Source: Phenylobacterium aquaticum (GTDB lineage Bacteria > Pseudomonadota > Alphaproteobacteria > Caulobacterales > Caulobacteraceae). From it: a stretch of DNA of 35,426 bases. Both the position numbers and the translations under genes were made by a program. Location of the stretch: assembly GCF_022695515.1 (NCBI RefSeq), contig NZ_JALDPT010000043.1, forward strand, positions 1 to 35,426. Direction: 5' to 3'. The first letter of the stretch is position 1. Each line of letters starts with the position of its first letter. Below, in pieces: positions 35,297 through 35,426 of the stretch. The notes beneath the pieces were generated by a model, which was not told where the DNA came from, ran no database searches, and was given only the letters and a program-made list of their open reading frames with translations.

Positions 35297-35426
35297 ATGC
35301 AGACGCTTACCCATTTTGAGGTGTTTGGTCGCCGGCCCGGGCGGCGTGCTAAATCTGGAACATTCTCTTGAAAAATCAAGAGAATGCAGTGCAACTGGCC
35401 AATGACATGCTGGCCAGCGGCGAGTT
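35297..35426 (+). pseudogene. Second copy of the 31406 family, cut by the window edge, out of frame twice
   Basis: From ATG at 35297 the sequence reads MQTLTHFEVFGRRPG and then leaves frame. GGVLNLEHSLE continues one base later, after CCCGGG (35336-35341), and ENQENAVQLANDMLASGEF one base later again, after a run of five A (35371-35375). Removing one base at each place gives 43 residues, of which 22 match the N-terminus of the protein at 31406 by eye. Two disruptions within about 40 bases suggest either a decayed gene or low-quality sequence. The remainder lies outside the window, so its full state cannot be judged. Confidence 0.7.

Overview
The window is GC-rich, densely coded chromosomal DNA from an alphaproteobacterium of the order Caulobacterales (Caulobacter/Phenylobacterium-like). 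The main grounds are a near-canonical CtrA cell-cycle regulator, the Caulobacter-type flagellar order fliF-fliG-fliH(flbE)-fliN-flbD-flhA with the sigma54-type regulator FlbD, many GANTC (CcrM-type) sites upstream of ctrA, and CtrA-like TTAA/TTAACCAT elements. I see no tRNA, rRNA, CRISPR, insertion sequence or prophage.

Layout. 1-1941: 5'-truncated, frameshifted beta-lactamase-fold serine hydrolase with a membrane tail. 2263-9448 (+): early flagellar operon building the MS ring, switch, export regulator and export gate. 9555-10381 (+): small DUF4282-like membrane protein overlapping a GNAT acetyltransferase, followed by a REP-like inverted repeat. 10533-11766: divergent ArsR-family regulator and PhzF-family protein. 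11763-14993 (-): hypothetical membrane protein, fliI, fliJ and, overlapping fliJ, a GH10 xylanase lipoprotein. 15501-16196 (+): ctrA behind a 507-base regulatory region, closed by a strong terminator. 16329-21999 (+): M28 peptidase, arsC, M23 endopeptidase, double-length TetR regulator. 22382-29933 (-): Zn-alcohol dehydrogenase, alpha/beta hydrolase, acyl-CoA synthetase, 2OG-Fe(II) oxygenase, GSCFA-domain protein (frameshifted), FkbM methyltransferase, ubiG. 30048-31298 (+): lysC. 31406-33118 (+): large uncharacterised protein. 33115-34511 (-): frameshifted MFS transporter, divergent from a SufR/ArsR-like regulator (34591-35211), followed by the start of a second copy of the uncharacterised family, itself out of frame twice.

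How they fit together. CtrA lies between the two flagellar blocks and probably drives both the fliF operon and an M23 cell-wall hydrolase, linking motility and envelope remodelling to the cell cycle. ubiG, FkbM, GSCFA and the 2OG oxygenase are tightly packed and may form a transcription unit for modifying a surface glycan or small molecule. The MFS gene and its divergent regulator share an exact inverted repeat that includes both start codons.

Caution. Three otherwise intact genes are each broken by one missing base, and every time the break falls on a GGGCCC tract. This points to a systematic sequence error more than to true pseudogenes, so those genes should be read as probably functional until checked.
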